From: Rhizomys pruinosus
Taxonomy: Eukaryota; Chordata; Mammalia; Rodentia; Spalacidae
Assembly (NCBI GenBank): GCA_009823505.1
Contig: VZQC01000610.1
Span: forward strand, 864,248-928,247
DNA: 64,000 bases
Direction: 5' to 3'
A program made the translations under genes and the position numbers. The notes under the pieces are model-generated. The model did not search any database. It was not told the DNA's origin and saw nothing but the letters and a program-made list of their open reading frames with translations. Positions 63,146 to 64,000 of the stretch are shown in pieces. Numbering within the stretch: position 1 is the first letter of the stretch; each line of letters begins with the position of its first letter.

Positions 63146-63479
63146 ATCTCCCCCCCACACTCAAACTTTCAACCTTTTGAGGGACTTAGAAAAGATGTAA
63201 CACAGTTAACCTATGTAACATTGATCTGTGTGTTACAGTTAGAGAGCATTTGAGCAAAAGCAGGGAAAGGAAGAAAAAGGAAGAGAAGGAGGAGGAAGGA
63301 AACAGGGAGAGTGGGGGTGGGCGGTGGTTGCTGGCTGGGTAAATTCGTCATGAACTTGGATGAGAGAAAACGATGGTGAGGATGGGAGACGGTCGGTAGG
63401 TGCAGCTGCCGAAGCTGTGGAGATTCTGAGTACACTTCCGAAGGAAAATCCCCAAAGCCTTTCTCATGAAGTGGGTGTT
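63146..63479. other. Unclassified, purine-rich in part
   Basis: 63258-63325 is GA/GGA-rich (GGGAAAGGAAGAAAAAGGAA). Nothing else recognised. Confidence 0.4.
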
Positions 63480-63715
63480 TTCTAGTTTCATTTCTGTGGC
63501 TGTGGTAAAATACCTTGACAAAAAGCAACTTAGCAAGAAAAGGTTGATTTTCACCCTTAGGTTTCAGTGGAAAAGTCAGAGCTGCAAATTCTTGAGAGAT
63601 CTGGTCAGGTCACAGCACGATTAGGCACAAAGAATCAAGAATGCAATGTGCTCATGCTCAGCTGCCTTCCTCCCCTTGATACAGTCCCAGGGCCCCAGGC
63701 CAGAGAATGGTGCTG
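63480..63715 (-). mobile_element. MaLR-type LTR fragment
   Basis: TTCTGTGGCTGTGGTAAAAT, CCTTGACAAAAAGCAACTTA and GAAAAGGTTGATTTTCACCC match the antisense LTR 3' end. It loses similarity toward 63715. Confidence 0.55.
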
Positions 63716-63751
63716 CCCAGTTTCTTTTTTTTTTTTTTTTTCAGATGATAA

Positions 63752-64000
63752 CAGAATTTTTTTTTTTTATTGATGCTTTGTGTATTTCATACATCATTTT
63801 CCAATTCAGTTCAGGCATATATCCCCTTCCCTTCCCCCCACCCCACCCCTACCCATCCTGCATTCTGCCATAACTTTTCTGCATCTTTCTCTGTTTTTTT
63901 GTTTTGTTTTGTTTTCATTTTTTTAACAATAAGTGATAATTTGTGAGTACAAGCATCCTTCATGTAAAACCAATTTGCGAGCAGTTGTGCCCAAACCCAC
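63752..64000 (-). mobile_element. Young L1 3'UTR (copy 3), runs off the window
   Basis: Reverse complement of the 3' ends at 16385-16905 and 33185-33727: TTTATTGATGCTTTGTGTAT, CCAATTCAGTTCAGGCATAT, GCATTCTGCCATAACTTTTC, GTGCCCAAACCCAC. It continues beyond 64000. Confidence 0.88.

Overview
The window looks like a gene-poor stretch of a muroid rodent nuclear genome. The evidence is the mix of interspersed repeats: B1 (7SL-derived), B2/B3 (tRNA-derived), B4/ID_B1 and ID-like SINEs, young and Lx-like LINE-1, older mammalian L1M, and many MaLR-type LTR fragments, together with dense (CA)n and purine microsatellites. The species cannot be named. The commonest B2 subtype and the L1 3' ends do not match the house mouse or rat consensus forms as I remember them, which weakly suggests another muroid lineage. 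No host protein-coding exon, conserved RNA gene or CpG island was recognised. Almost every open reading frame above 60 codons falls in a repeat, a microsatellite or a minisatellite.

Layout. 0-10 kb: B2, B3, B4 and B1 insertions, including a head-to-head B1 pair beside a 9-N gap, and a tripled L1 3'UTR block. 10-16 kb: a 14-copy 32-bp minisatellite, GA/GGAA microsatellites, antisense L1 3' ends and an 82-bp patch of GAPDH-derived sequence. 16.4-24 kb: a young L1 3'UTR, then mostly unique sequence with one B4 that carries a 37-bp minisatellite. 24-31 kb: MaLR LTRs, SINEs, a B1 with a perfect internal hairpin, and a cluster of four tandem arrays ending in a 19-copy 37-bp minisatellite. 31-43 kb: an old L1M element broken by an unclassified LTR and a young L1 3'UTR, then further MaLR, B4 and B3 copies.

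43.5-51.8 kb is the main structure: a long plus-strand L1 with tandem 5'UTR monomers, a broken ORF1 and a broken, partly deleted ORF2. Three B2 SINEs have inserted into it. So has a complete 2-kb MaLR retrotransposon with paired 408-bp LTRs, a primer-binding-like start and a 4-5 bp target duplication. 57.4-60.0 kb holds a second L1 in which monomer-like repeats join directly to the 3' half of ORF2. The rest, to 64 kb, is L1M, B1, MaLR and antisense L1 3' ends around a long repeat-poor block.

Nothing here forms an operon or pathway. The biology visible is retrotransposition (autonomous L1, non-autonomous B1, B2, B4 and MaLR), nested insertion and tandem-repeat expansion. No new gene system could be supported. 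The best leads are the nested MaLR, the two-tier L1 promoter repeat, the phase-preserving 37-bp minisatellite, the hairpin B1 and an apparent B2 subfamily with an internal duplication. All family assignments are by eye against remembered consensus features, without a database search.
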